A stretch of DNA of 64,000 nucleotides from Amycolatopsis sp. CA-230715 (GCF_018736145.1 NZ_CP059997.1:6943501-7007500), one strand, 5' to 3'; positions 24,487 to 34,068 are shown, numbered from the stretch's first letter. Numbers and translations are program-made. Notes: generated from the letters alone by a model not told the origin.

Positions 24487-25704
24487 CTACTTGATGGCGC
24501 TGCCCGCCTGCCACTTGTCCCATGGCACGGACCAGTCGCCGTAGAGGTCCCACACCGGCAGCTGCGGGCCGCCGGAGTTGGTCACCTCGACGACGTCGCC
24601 GAGGCCGAGGTTCTGGTAGAACCACTTGGCGTTCGCGTCGTTGAGGTTGATGCACCCGTGCGAGACGTTCGAACTGCCCTGCTGGCCGACGCTGTTCGGG
24701 TTCTCGTGGACGAACTCGCCGTCGTTCGAGATCCGCTGCGACCACTTCTCGTTGGACTTGTAGTAGCCGGGCTGGCCCTGGCACACGCCGTAGGTGCACG
24801 AGTCCATCGTGTAGTTCTCGTGCTTGTCGGAGATGACGTGCGGACCGAGGTGCGTCGGGGTCGCGTCCTTGCCCATGGAGATGTCCATGGACTTCACCAT
24901 CTGTCCATTGTGGAAGATCTGCATCTGCTCGGTGCCGCCGTCGGCCTTGGCGACCCAGGAATCGTGCACCTTGTAGCTCTCGGTGCGGTCCGTCGCGCCG
25001 TAGACGCCGTTCCCGAAGTCGACGCCATAGATCTTCGCCGACACCTTGAGCTGGGTGCCCGCCTTCCAGTACTCCTTGGGGCGGTAGTGGACGTTCTTGT
25101 CGTCGATCCAGTACCAGCCGCCGTCCTGCTTCGGCGTCGATTCGACCGAAAGGTGCTTTTCCACCTCGGCCTTGTTCTTCACCGGCTGGCCGAAGCTGAA
25201 CACGATGGGCTGGCCGACGCCGACCCCGGTCTGCGCCACCGCGCCCGGTGCCGGGATCAGGTTGGGGTTCGCCTGCTGGCGGGGGGACAGCGTGCTGATC
25301 TTGCCCTGCTGCTCCGCGGTCTTTCCCTTGCCGTCATTGGCATGCGCGACGATCTGGTACGTGCTGCCGTACCCGAGCGGCTCGGAGGTGGTCCAGCTCG
25401 TCTTGTCGGCGGAGAAGTCTCCCTTGACCGGTTTGTTCTTCGCCGTGTTCGACACGGTCACGTCGGCGAGCGTGCCGTTGGCCGCCTTCACGGTGATCGG
25501 CTTCGCCGGGTTCAGGTCGGTCCCGTTCGCCGGATCGATCGTGATGGAGACCGGGGAATCGCCGGAATCACCGCCGTTGTTCGAGGCGCCGGGCGAACCG
25601 CCGCCCTTGTCGTCGCCGGAACTGCACGCGGACAACGTCAGCGCGGCGAGCAAGAGCCCGAGAATGGCGCCGCGGCCGGAAAGTAAAGTCTTCTTTGCGA
25701 ACAT
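24487..25704 (-). CDS. L,D-transpeptidase lipoprotein (Ig-like plus YkuD domains)
   Basis: 405 residues. The signal peptide ends in a lipobox (LTLSAC), so it is a lipoprotein facing the wall; Lgt, encoded at 59.6 kb, would lipidate it. Two Ig-like beta domains (about 45-260) precede the YkuD catalytic domain, whose active site is the SHGCINL motif near residue 350. It makes 3-3 cross-links in peptidoglycan, as in mycobacterial Ldt enzymes. ATG 25704 is chosen because it starts directly before the Lys-Lys and hydrophobic core. The seventh codon is TTA, rare here, which may link translation to the bldA-type tRNA. Confidence 0.94.
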   Translation of the reverse strand: MFAKKTLLSGRGAILGLLLAALTLSACSSGDDKGGGSPGASNNGGDSGDSPVSITIDPANGTDLNPAKPITVKAANGTLADVTVSNTAKNKPVKGDFSADKTSWTTSEPLGYGSTYQIVAHANDGKGKTAEQQGKISTLSPRQQANPNLIPAPGAVAQTGVGVGQPIVFSFGQPVKNKAEVEKHLSVESTPKQDGGWYWIDDKNVHYRPKEYWKAGTQLKVSAKIYGVDFGNGVYGATDRTESYKVHDSWVAKADGGTEQMQIFHNGQMVKSMDISMGKDATPTHLGPHVISDKHENYTMDSCTYGVCQGQPGYYKSNEKWSQRISNDGEFVHENPNSVGQQGSSNVSHGCINLNDANAKWFYQNLGLGDVVEVTNSGGPQLPVWDLYGDWSVPWDKWQAGSAIK

Positions 25705-25819
25705 GTGGTCTCTTTTTGAAAGTGTCAGTGGGAAAATCAGGTGAGCGGGCATCGTCATCAAAAGTACGCGATGAGGAAGACGCCGCCGCGTCCGGAATGT
25801 TGTGCGGTAGTGGCGTGGG

Positions 25820-26686
25820 TCACGCCACCAGGCCGGGTCCACCATAGAGCCCGGCGCCGTCGACGCTGATCCCGGCCAGGTAAGCGGAAGCGGCCTCGTA
25901 CGCGGCGGCCGAAAGCTGGTCCGTCCGGGTGAAGTCGAGCGGGCTCAACCGGATCGGCGCCGGCCCCGGCAGGTACACCACGGGCACTTCAGCCGCCGCG
26001 ACGGGCGCCTCCAGCACGGCCTGGTTGCGCATGCTGATCATCGCGGTGAACATCATCACCTCGGCGAAGGTCTTCGGTGCGGACGGCAGCTTGCCGGGGA
26101 ACGCGCAGTCCAGCACCACGAGCGACTTCGCGCCCATCGAAAGTGCTTGGCGCATCGGCACGTTCGCCACCAGCCCGCCGTCGTAGAGCGTCTTCCCGTC
26201 GTGCTGGACCGGCGGGAAGATGCCCGGAATGGCGCAGCTCGCCAGCAACGGCGAGAGCAGCGGGCCCGAGCGCAGCAGAAGCGGTTCCGCGGTGTCGACG
26301 TCGGTGGTGACCACGCCGAGCGGCAGCGTGAGGTCGTCGAAGGCGGTGTCCGCGCCGACGTGCTCGGCGACGATCGCGGCGAGACCGGTGTTGGGGAAGA
26401 GGTTCGTCTTGCTGTGCCGCAACGTCCGCACCTGGCTCAGCACACCGCCGGGGAACGCCTCGCTCTTGGTCATGTGCGCCCAGATCCGTTCGAGCCTGGC
26501 GAGCGGATCGCCCTCGCCGAGCGCGAGCACGGCGCCGTTGAGCGAGCCGACGGACGTACCCACCACGAGATCCGGCGCCACCCCGTGTTCGGTCAGCGCA
26601 CGGAGCATGCCGACCTGCATCGCGCCGAGGCTGCCACCCCCGCCCAGCACGAACCCGACCGGACGCGGAAGCACCAACTCACCCAT
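25820..26686 (-). CDS. patatin-like phospholipase family protein
   Basis: 288 residues with the Ser-Asp dyad of patatin-type lipid acyl hydrolases: oxyanion motif GGGGSLGAMQ near residue 15, nucleophile elbow GTSVGSLNG near residue 43, and DGGLVANVP carrying the catalytic Asp near residue 160. No signal peptide, so it acts inside the cell, similar in size to RssA-like proteins. It precedes the L,D-transpeptidase on the same strand with 115 bases between, enough for a separate promoter. The lipid substrate is unknown. Confidence 0.92.
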   Translation of the reverse strand: MGELVLPRPVGFVLGGGGSLGAMQVGMLRALTEHGVAPDLVVGTSVGSLNGAVLALGEGDPLARLERIWAHMTKSEAFPGGVLSQVRTLRHSKTNLFPNTGLAAIVAEHVGADTAFDDLTLPLGVVTTDVDTAEPLLLRSGPLLSPLLASCAIPGIFPPVQHDGKTLYDGGLVANVPMRQALSMGAKSLVVLDCAFPGKLPSAPKTFAEVMMFTAMISMRNQAVLEAPVAAAEVPVVYLPGPAPIRLSPLDFTRTDQLSAAAYEAASAYLAGISVDGAGLYGGPGLVA

Positions 26687-26802
26687 ACCCGGAAACCTAA
26701 CCGGCGCCCACCCGACTCGCCTCCCGCGGAAGGCGTCGAGGAATTAGAGTGAGCGGAACCGAACAGAGTCCAACAATCTCAAACGGTGACGGTGGGTGTC
26801 CC

Positions 26803-28464
26803 ATGAAGCGACTTCGTGCCCTGCTGGCCTTTCTCGCCTCGCTCGTGCTGCTCGGCGCGGTGCCCGCCGCCGCGGCGGACGCGAAACCCGTGCGCACGAA
26901 CGCCACCTGGTTCAACGACGCCAAGACGCCGGGCGCCGATCCGTACGTCCGCTTCGACGAAGCGAGCGGGTACTACTACGCGTACTCGACCGAAGGCGCC
27001 GACGACGGGTACTACTTCGGGGTCTACCGCTCGCCCGACCTCGCCACCTGGGAGCACCTGCCCGGCGGCGCGCTGCGCGCCGATGACGCGAAGAACTGGG
27101 CGCACGACTGGTACTGGGCGCCGGAGGTGTACTTCAACGCGAAGACCGGGCTGTACTTCCTGTTCTACGCGGGCCGGATGAACACGCACGTCGCGGAGCA
27201 CTTCAAGTACGCCGATTTCGAGGAGCCGTCGAAGGTCGGGGTCGCGGTGTCCCGCTCGCCCGCGGGCCCGTTCCGCGACATCGCGGCCCAGCCGATCGAC
27301 TACTTCCCGTACGACCCGGTCTACCACGACGTCAACCTGATCATGGACGCGACGCAGAAGAAGCCGCCGTCGACGCGGGAAGAGGGCGAGACGGCGCCGC
27401 TGGGCACCTACATCCCGTTCATCGATCCCAACGTCTTCTTCGACGACGACGGCCGGATCTACCTGTACTTCTCCCGCAACGCCTACCGGAACTGGGTGTG
27501 GGACACCGATCTCGGCAAGTACATCGAGGAGTCGAACATCTACGCCGTCGAGCTGACCGGCGACTGGTGGAACGACCCGACCGGCCGCACCATGCCCGCG
27601 ATCCAGCCGCGCTACCGCAACGCGAACCGCGCGCCGGGTGAGAACGCGCGCAAGGACGGGTTCACCCCGATCCTGTCCTACGCGGGGCAGAAGCAGCCGT
27701 GGGAGAACGCGCACGTTGACGACTACGCGAAGTCCGGCGGCCAGAAGAAGGACCGGCGCTGGGAAGAGGGTTCGACGACGTTCAAGGCCTATCCGGGGCA
27801 CGGCAGGAAACCCGTCTACTACCTCACCTACTCGGCGAACAACTTCGAGAACGAGTTCTACGGTGTCGGGTACGCGGTGGCGGACAGCCCGCTCGGCCCG
27901 TGGAAGAAGAGCGCGGCGAACCCGGTGCTCTCGCAGGACCCGGCGAAGGGCCTGTACTCGACCGGCCACGGCAGCGTGGTCGCCTCGCCGGACGGGCGCG
28001 CGCGGTACTACGTCCACCACGGCCGTCCATCCACAAAGGACGATCGGAGGATCTACACCGCCGCGCTGGACGTCGACCCCGCGGCGAAGGGGCTGGCCAT
28101 CTCGTCGTCGACCTCGGACGAGCCGATGCCGCCGGGGGTGGCGCCGTTCGCGATGCGCGCCGACCGGGGCGTGCTCGTCGGCCCCCGTGGGCGTCCCGCG
28201 ACCACTTCGGTGACGGTCAGCGCCGCGGACGGAGCCGCGTTCGACCTCGCCAACCCGCTCAACCGGGTGGACGCCAGGCTCTGGCCACCGTCGGCGGGCA
28301 TCGTCCAAGTCACGGGCTCGCGGGTCGTGGTGACGCCGTCGAAGCCGGGCGCGGCCGTGCTCACGGTGACCTACCAGCGCGCCCGCGCGGCAGGCGGCTA
28401 CTTCGACGTGACGCAGGGCCGTGACCACCCGGTGGCGGTTTCGGTCCCGGTGATCGCCTGGTAG
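26803..28464 (+). CDS. secreted GH43-like five-bladed beta-propeller glycosidase
   Basis: 553 residues with a Sec signal peptide (MKRLR, hydrophobic core, cleavage near PAAAADA). The propeller covers about residues 30-440: GADPYVRFDEASGYYYAYST carries the family's first catalytic Asp, WYWAPEVYF follows, and RRWEEGSTTFKAYPG offers the likely general acid. A C-terminal beta domain of about 110 residues follows. Family GH43 includes arabinosidases, xylosidases and galactosidases; the substrate cannot be fixed. ATG 26803 directly precedes the signal peptide. It stands alone between divergent patatin and co-oriented acyl-CoA dehydrogenase genes. Confidence 0.85.
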   Translation: MKRLRALLAFLASLVLLGAVPAAAADAKPVRTNATWFNDAKTPGADPYVRFDEASGYYYAYSTEGADDGYYFGVYRSPDLATWEHLPGGALRADDAKNWAHDWYWAPEVYFNAKTGLYFLFYAGRMNTHVAEHFKYADFEEPSKVGVAVSRSPAGPFRDIAAQPIDYFPYDPVYHDVNLIMDATQKKPPSTREEGETAPLGTYIPFIDPNVFFDDDGRIYLYFSRNAYRNWVWDTDLGKYIEESNIYAVELTGDWWNDPTGRTMPAIQPRYRNANRAPGENARKDGFTPILSYAGQKQPWENAHVDDYAKSGGQKKDRRWEEGSTTFKAYPGHGRKPVYYLTYSANNFENEFYGVGYAVADSPLGPWKKSAANPVLSQDPAKGLYSTGHGSVVASPDGRARYYVHHGRPSTKDDRRIYTAALDVDPAAKGLAISSSTSDEPMPPGVAPFAMRADRGVLVGPRGRPATTSVTVSAADGAAFDLANPLNRVDARLWPPSAGIVQVTGSRVVVTPSKPGAAVLTVTYQRARAAGGYFDVTQGRDHPVAVSVPVIAW

Positions 28465-28535
28465 AGGGCTGCGCCGAGACGATCGATGCGTGACACTCGT
28501 CACAAGGGCAATGGCCCTTCGACGAGGAGGTACTC

Positions 28536-30461
28536 GTGGTCGACCAGCCGAAGGTGACGGAGAAGGAAGCACGTGCGGTCGCGGAGGAGGCCCGGGAGAG
28601 CGGCTGGCGCAAGCCGTCGTTCGCGAAGGAGCTCTACCTCGGCCGGTTCCCGCTGGACCTGGTGCACCCCCATCCCAGGCCGGAAGCCGACGCGGCGGCG
28701 AAGGCGGACCGGTTCCTCACCGCGTTGCGCGAATACTGCGAGACGCTCGACGGCACGGTCATCGAACGGGATTCGCGGGTGCCGGACGAGTACGTCGACG
28801 GGCTCGCGAAGCTCGGCTGCTTCGGTATCAAGATCCCGGAGGAGTACGAAGGGCTCGGGCTGAGCCAGGTCGCCTACAACCGCGCGCTGATGCTCGTCGG
28901 CTCGGTGCATCCGACGCTCGGCGTGCTGCTCTCGGCGCACCAGTCGATCGGGGTGCCGGAACCGCTCAAGCTCGCGGGCACACCGGAGCAGAAGGCCGCG
29001 TTCCTGCCGAGGTGCGCGCGCGGCGCGGTCACCGCGTTCCTGCTCACCGAACCGGACGTCGGTTCGGACCCGGCGAGGCTGGCGACCTCGGCGACGCCGA
29101 CGGAGGACGGCGAGGCGTACGAGCTGAACGGCGTGAAGCTGTGGACCACCAACGGCGTGGTGGCGGAGCTGGTCGTGGTGATGGCGCGCGTGCCCAAGTC
29201 CGACGGCAGGCGCGGCGGGGTCACCGCGTTCATCGTGGAGACCGATTCGCCGGGGATCACCGTCGAGCAGCGCAACGCGTTCATGGGGCTGCGCGGTATC
29301 GAAAACGGGGTCACGCGCTTCCACAACGTGCGCGTGCCCAAGGAAAACGTCGTCGGCGGCGAGGGGCAGGGCCTGAAGATCGCGCTCGCCACGCTCAACA
29401 CCGGCAGGCTCTCGATTCCGGCGATCTGCACGGGCGCGAGCAAGTGGTGCCTGAAGATCGCGCGGGAGTGGTCGGCCGAACGGGTGCAGTGGGGCCGCCC
29501 GGTCGGTGAGCACGCGGCGGTGGCGAAGAAGATTTCGTTCATCGCGGCCACCACGTACGCGCTCGAAGCCGTGCTGGACCTTTCGGCGCACATGAGCGAC
29601 GAGGGTCGCAACGACATCCGCATCGAAGCGGCGCTGGCGAAGCTGTGGGCGAGTGAGATGTCGTGCCTGGTCGCGGACGAGCTGATGCAGATCAGGGGCG
29701 GGCGCGGGTACGAGACGGCCGAGTCGCTCGCGGCGCGCGGTGAACGCGCCGTCCCCGTCGAGCAGCTCGTGCGGGATCTGCGGATAAACCGCATCTTCGA
29801 AGGCTCGTCGGAGATCATGCACCTGCTGATCGCGCGCGAGGCGGTCGACGCGCACCTGTCCGCGGCGGGTGATCTCGCGGACGCGGACGCGGACCTGAAG
29901 GCCAAGGCGAAGGCTGCGGCCAAGGCGAGCGGGTTCTACGCGAAATGGCTGCCCCAGCTCGTTTCGGGCAAGGGGCAGGTGCCGACCTCGTTCCGCGAGT
30001 TCGGTCCACTTGCGACACATCTGCGCTACGTCGAGCGGACGGCCCGCAAGCTCGCCAGGTCGACCTTCTACGGCATGGCCCGCTGGCAGGCGGGGCTCGA
30101 ACGCAGGCAGGGGTTCCTCGGCAGGGTCGTCGACATCGGCGCGGAGCTGTTCGCGATGGCGGCGGTCTGCGTGCGGGCCGAGATGCAGCGCGCCGACGGC
30201 GAAGGCGGGGCGGGCGCCGACCTCGCCGAAGTGTTCTGCCGCCAGGCGAGGCTGCGCATCGAGGCGCTTTTCGACGCGTTGTGGGACAACACGGACGACG
30301 TCGACCAGCGGCTCGCCGGTGAAGTGCTCGACGGCCACTACACCTGGCTCGAGGCGGGCGTCCTCGATCCGAGCGAGGGCACCGGGCCCTGGATCGCGCA
30401 CTGGGAACTCGGCGCGACGAAGGTGAAGAACCTTTCACGTCCATACGTTCGACCGCGGTGA
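28536..30461 (+). CDS. acyl-CoA dehydrogenase with C-terminal extension
   Basis: 641 residues, the length of very-long-chain (VLCAD/ACAD9-like) or FadE-type enzymes. The signature LTEPDVGSDPARL is near residue 165. The catalytic Glu lies in IFEGSSEIMH near residue 430, preceded by ELMQIRGGRGYE. The last 190 residues form a helical extension found in the long members. It uses FAD to oxidise long-chain acyl-CoA in the first step of beta-oxidation. Start GTG 28536 follows GAGGAGG by five bases. A GTGAC-N4-GTCAC inverted repeat at 28490-28503 upstream may be a TetR-type operator. Confidence 0.93.
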   Translation: MVDQPKVTEKEARAVAEEARESGWRKPSFAKELYLGRFPLDLVHPHPRPEADAAAKADRFLTALREYCETLDGTVIERDSRVPDEYVDGLAKLGCFGIKIPEEYEGLGLSQVAYNRALMLVGSVHPTLGVLLSAHQSIGVPEPLKLAGTPEQKAAFLPRCARGAVTAFLLTEPDVGSDPARLATSATPTEDGEAYELNGVKLWTTNGVVAELVVVMARVPKSDGRRGGVTAFIVETDSPGITVEQRNAFMGLRGIENGVTRFHNVRVPKENVVGGEGQGLKIALATLNTGRLSIPAICTGASKWCLKIAREWSAERVQWGRPVGEHAAVAKKISFIAATTYALEAVLDLSAHMSDEGRNDIRIEAALAKLWASEMSCLVADELMQIRGGRGYETAESLAARGERAVPVEQLVRDLRINRIFEGSSEIMHLLIAREAVDAHLSAAGDLADADADLKAKAKAAAKASGFYAKWLPQLVSGKGQVPTSFREFGPLATHLRYVERTARKLARSTFYGMARWQAGLERRQGFLGRVVDIGAELFAMAAVCVRAEMQRADGEGGAGADLAEVFCRQARLRIEALFDALWDNTDDVDQRLAGEVLDGHYTWLEAGVLDPSEGTGPWIAHWELGATKVKNLSRPYVRPR

Positions 30462-30652
30462 AAACGCGGTGTTAGGGAACTGAAAGCGCCGATGGGTAGA
30501 AATGAGGTGATCGGACTCGAACGGAATGGACGGCGTCGATGAGGGTTTCGGAACGGGGCATGCGCAGTGCCGGTATTGGCACCGCGTTCACACCGGCGGA
30601 CGGTGGTCTCGGATAAGAAAGTGACTGTTCGCGTGGTGGTGTCACACCAGGA

Positions 30653-31306
30653 TCACTGTGACGAATCGGCGGTGACCTTCTCCGGCCCGGCTCCCAGTGC
30701 CTTCTTTTTCTTCCAGCGGAGCAAGAAGAAGACGCCCACCACCGCGAGCACCCCCACCACGATGAGACCGCCGGTGCTCATCGCGCCTTCGATCTTCTTC
30801 GCCGCCTCGCCTAGCGCGGCACCGATGCCGATGTGCAGGGCGGACCAGCACATCGCCCCGGCGGCGACGGCGGGCAGGAATTTCCGGTACGGCAGCCCCG
30901 AGGTTCCGGCTGCGGCCGGGGTGAGCGTGCGGACCACCGGCAGGAAGCGGGCGAAGAACACCGCCCACGCGCCGCGTCGCTGGAGGATTCCGGTGGCCTT
31001 GTCCCACGCGTCGACGCCGTACTTCTGGATCAGCTTCGTCTCGCGCAGGCGCGGCCCGAAGCGCTTGCCGATGTAGTAGCCGAGCGAGTCGCCCAGCGCG
31101 GCGCACACCGTCACCACGGCCCACAGGACGAGGAACCGCGGCACCGAGGTCGCGGTCGTGGCCGCGATCAGCAGCCCGCCTTCGCCCGGTGCGATGAAAC
31201 CGAGTCCGATCGTGCACTCGGCGAACACGAGCCCGCCCGTCGCCCCCACGAGTGCCGGCTGCGGCAGTGCCTGTAGCCATTCGAGCACTTCGCTCACCAC
31301 TGCCAC
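30653..31306 (-). CDS. DedA family membrane protein
   Basis: 217 residues from GTG 31306. DedA/SNARE-associated fold with E near helix 1 (FAECTIGLGFIAPGEG), GDSLGYYIGKRFG near residue 75 and the FARFLPVVRTLTPAAAG segment near residue 120, the family core. DedA proteins are proton-dependent lipid carrier flippases or scramblases, for example of undecaprenyl phosphate. The C-terminus is a Lys-rich cytoplasmic tail. It is followed by 190 bases of intergenic DNA with no gene I can support. Confidence 0.92.
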   Translation of the reverse strand: MAVVSEVLEWLQALPQPALVGATGGLVFAECTIGLGFIAPGEGGLLIAATTATSVPRFLVLWAVVTVCAALGDSLGYYIGKRFGPRLRETKLIQKYGVDAWDKATGILQRRGAWAVFFARFLPVVRTLTPAAAGTSGLPYRKFLPAVAAGAMCWSALHIGIGAALGEAAKKIEGAMSTGGLIVVGVLAVVGVFFLLRWKKKKALGAGPEKVTADSSQ

Positions 31307-31410
31307 GGTTGATCCCCCGTCTGATAGATCCCAGCTTGTCTGGTTTCACCCTATCTGGTGGCCGCGGGGGACCGCGTTGAACTTTCGTCAGGTGTTGGGG
31401 TCGCCTTCGG

Positions 31411-32421
31411 TTACCTCGCGAGTCGTTCGAGGAGGCTGGTGGCTTCCTGGGCGGCGGGTCCGGCCGTGGACAGGTGGGCCAGGTTCGCCGGAAGCTGCTC
31501 ACCGCGATGCGCCACGGTTTGGGCGTACAGGCGCCCGGCCCGGTAGGAGGACCGCACCAGCGGTCCGGCCATGACTCCGGCGAACCCGAGTTCTTCGGCG
31601 GTTTTGGAGTGCTGGACGAACTCTTCGGGCTTGACCCAGCGTTCCACCGGGTGATGCCGCGGCGAGGGCCGCAGATACTGGGTGATCGTCAAGATCTCGC
31701 ACCCGGCCTCGACCAGATCCCGCATCGCCTCGGTCACCTCGTCCGGGGTTTCACCCATGCCGAGGATCAGGTTCGACTTCGTCACCAACCCCGCCCGCCG
31801 GGCCTCGCTGATCACTTGAAGGGAGCGGGCGTAGCGGAACCCGGGACGGATCCGCTTGAAGATCCGCGGCACCGTCTCCACATTGTGCGCCAGCACCTCC
31901 GGCCGCGACCCGAACACCTCCGCCAACTGATCCGGGTCGGCGTTGAAATCCGGGATCAGCAACTCCACCCCGGTCCCCGGATTCAACGAATGGATCTGGC
32001 GCACCGTCTCGGCGTACAACCACGCGCCGCCGTCAGCCAGGTCGTCGCGGGCGACGCCGGTGACCGTGGAGTAGCGCAAGCCCATGGCCTGCACCGACTC
32101 CGCGACCTTCCGCGGCTCCTCGCGGTCGAGATCGGCGGGGCGTCCGGTGTCGATCTGGCAGAAATCACACCGCCGCGTGCACTGATCACCCCCGATCAGG
32201 AAGGTCGCCTCGCGGTCCTCCCAGCACTCGTAGATGTTGGGACAGCCCGCCTCCTCACACACGGTGTGCAGACCCTCACGACGAACCAGGCCCTTCAACT
32301 CCGTGAACTCCGGACCCATCTTCGCCCGCGTCCGAATCCACGACGGCTTCTTCTCGATCGGCGTCTCACTGTTACGAACCTCGAGCCGCAACAACTTCCG
32401 ACCATCCGGTGCAGCAGTCAC
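31411..32421 (-). CDS. lipA: lipoyl synthase
   Basis: 336 residues from GTG 32421. Radical SAM enzyme that inserts two sulfurs into octanoyl groups on E2 and GcvH proteins. The SAM cluster motif CTRRCDFC is near residue 80 and the auxiliary cluster cysteines CEEAGCPNIYEC precede it; the terminal RSSYRAG segment is present. In many actinobacteria lipA lies next to lipB; here an 8-kb accessory block separates them. Leucine codons shift from many TTG in the 5' two thirds to none in the last 65 codons. Confidence 0.97.
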   Translation of the reverse strand: MTAAPDGRKLLRLEVRNSETPIEKKPSWIRTRAKMGPEFTELKGLVRREGLHTVCEEAGCPNIYECWEDREATFLIGGDQCTRRCDFCQIDTGRPADLDREEPRKVAESVQAMGLRYSTVTGVARDDLADGGAWLYAETVRQIHSLNPGTGVELLIPDFNADPDQLAEVFGSRPEVLAHNVETVPRIFKRIRPGFRYARSLQVISEARRAGLVTKSNLILGMGETPDEVTEAMRDLVEAGCEILTITQYLRPSPRHHPVERWVKPEEFVQHSKTAEELGFAGVMAGPLVRSSYRAGRLYAQTVAHRGEQLPANLAHLSTAGPAAQEATSLLERLAR

Positions 32422-32458
32422 GCCGTTCAGCGTACGCCCGGACCGGGTGCGGTCATGA

Positions 32459-33412
32459 TCACGCGGGGTCGGGCGTGACCTCGGTCAACCGGGCGGTGAG
32501 CTCCCACAGTCCGGACCCCAGTTTGCGGTCCAGCGCCGCGCGCAACGGCGTCACGATCGTCGGGTACCCGCGAAGCCCGCCGAAACTGCGCGGCCCGACG
32601 TAGTCGCCGCCGTTGACGCCCTCCGCGGTCGCCGCGTACAGCTGCGGAAGCACGCCGATCTCGGCGTCCTGGGCCAGCACCAGCTCGCCGATCCGGTTGC
32701 CGAGGCCGATCACGGTGCTCAGCGCCTTGTTGCGGTACGCGCTCGCCATCGACGAACCCAGCGAGGTCGCGGTGTACCCGGGGTGCGCGGCGACGCTGGC
32801 CACGTCGGCGCCCGCCTCGCGCAGCCGCCGGTCGAGTTCCAGCGCGAAGACCTGGTTGGCCAGTTTCGACTGGCCGTAGGCGCTGCCGGGGTTGTAGCGC
32901 CGGTGCTCGAAGTTCGGGTCGGCGAGGTCGAGCCGGGCGCCGTAGGCGGCCACGCTCGACAGCGTGACGACCCGCGCACCCGGTTTCGCGCGCAGTGCGG
33001 GCATGACCAGCCAGGTCAGCGCGGCGTGCCCGAGGTGGTTGGTGCCGAACTGGCGCTCGAAGCCGTCGGCTGTGCGCTGTCTCGGTGACGCCATCAGCCC
33101 GGCGTTGTTGATCAGGACGTCGAGGCCGTCGCCGGTGCTCTTCCGCACCGTCGCGGCGGCCGCGCGCACGGAGCCGAGATCGGCGAGGTCGAGCCTGATC
33201 AGCTCAGGCTCGGCCCCGCCGGTCGAAGCCGTGCGCACCGTCGCCAACGCCTTCTCGCCGCGTTCGAGCGAGCGGCAGGCGAGCAGTACCTTCGCCCCCT
33301 TGGCCGCGAGCGCCTCCGCGCTGCGCAGGCCGAGGCCCGAGTTGGCGCCGGTGACGAGCACCGTCCGCCCCGACTGGTCGGTGATGTCGTCCTCGGTCCA
33401 GTTCTGTGCCAT
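32459..33412 (-). CDS. SDR family oxidoreductase, retinol dehydrogenase-like
   Basis: 317 residues. TGANSGLG cofactor motif near residue 21, NNAG near residue 106, and active-site Ser/Tyr/Lys in LSSVAAYG and YGQSKLAN. The DPNFEHRRYNPGSAYGQSK spelling matches the retinol dehydrogenase/WWOX-like group common in actinobacteria, whose substrates are mostly unknown. It lies 37 bases upstream of lipA on the same strand, but function does not link them. Part of the block separating lipA from lipB. Confidence 0.9.
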   Translation of the reverse strand: MAQNWTEDDITDQSGRTVLVTGANSGLGLRSAEALAAKGAKVLLACRSLERGEKALATVRTASTGGAEPELIRLDLADLGSVRAAAATVRKSTGDGLDVLINNAGLMASPRQRTADGFERQFGTNHLGHAALTWLVMPALRAKPGARVVTLSSVAAYGARLDLADPNFEHRRYNPGSAYGQSKLANQVFALELDRRLREAGADVASVAAHPGYTATSLGSSMASAYRNKALSTVIGLGNRIGELVLAQDAEIGVLPQLYAATAEGVNGGDYVGPRSFGGLRGYPTIVTPLRAALDRKLGSGLWELTARLTEVTPDPA

Positions 33413-33430
33413 GGCGAGAAGTTAACGCGG

Positions 33431-33949
33431 TTACGCGCTCGGCGCGAGCATCCTGAGCAGGCTGCCCATCGTGCTGCGGCGGCGCGACGGCCGGACCTGC
33501 GGCCCGTGCCGCAGCAGTGCGAGGAACGCGGAGCCGATCTGGGTCAGCTCGCCGGCTTCTTCGTGCGGTTCGGCGAGGCCCGCGGCGATCGCGAGCATCC
33601 GCAGTTCCGCTTCGTGCCTGCGCATCAACGCGGGGGACGAGTCGATGTGCTCGTCGATGAGCGTGCGCAGGACTTCGTGCTCGGTGACGGTGGCCTGCCA
33701 GGCACGCGTGACCGCGTCCACCTGGTCGGTGCCCGTGTCCCCCTCGGGCTCGGCCAGCTCGGCGCGCATCCGGCCGCCGAGCAGCTGGCTCCACTTGTAG
33801 TGCAGAGCGAGCAGCAGTGCTTCTTCGGACCCGAAGGTCTCGGGTACGCCGGGTACCCGGTCGAACGGCAGCGTGCCCGGTTCCTCGGCCGCCTGCCGGA
33901 GTACGGCGTCCATGAGATCACGCCGTCGGTAGAAGTCGTTCCAACTCAT
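33431..33949 (-). CDS. conserved actinobacterial protein of unknown function
   Basis: 172 residues, mostly alpha-helical by composition, beginning MSWNDFYRRRDLMDAVLRQA. I do not recognise a domain. Start ATG 33949 is supported by AAGGGGA six bases upstream. It diverges from a TetR gene across a gap with two copies of a CATACC-N3-GGTATG operator, so it is the likely target of that regulator. No signal peptide or membrane segment. Confidence 0.8.
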   Translation of the reverse strand: MSWNDFYRRRDLMDAVLRQAAEEPGTLPFDRVPGVPETFGSEEALLLALHYKWSQLLGGRMRAELAEPEGDTGTDQVDAVTRAWQATVTEHEVLRTLIDEHIDSSPALMRRHEAELRMLAIAAGLAEPHEEAGELTQIGSAFLALLRHGPQVRPSRRRSTMGSLLRMLAPSA

Positions 33950-33975
33950 GGCTAGTCCCCTTCCGTGACCGTGGC

Positions 33976-34039
33976 CATACCGCGGGTTTGCGGCATACTC
34001 TTGGTACGGACCTGACACGCACAACATACCACGGGTATG
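33976..34039. promoter_or_regulatory. pair of TetR-type operators in divergent promoter
   Basis: A perfect site CATACC-N3-GGTATG lies at 34025-34039. A second copy at 33976-33990 (CATACC-N3-GGTTTG) differs at one base. Centres are 49 bases apart. A weaker third candidate is at 33994-34008. The sites lie between the unknown-function gene and the TetR gene. Confidence 0.65.
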
Positions 34040-34068
34040 GCAGCCCTCGGTGGCGTAAGCTTGTGAGG

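Noticed and set aside
30462..30652. Possible small gene between acyl-CoA dehydrogenase and DedA
   Set aside because: The candidate starting at an ATG near 30492 stops after about 17 codons; the longer plus-strand frame there is antisense to dedA.
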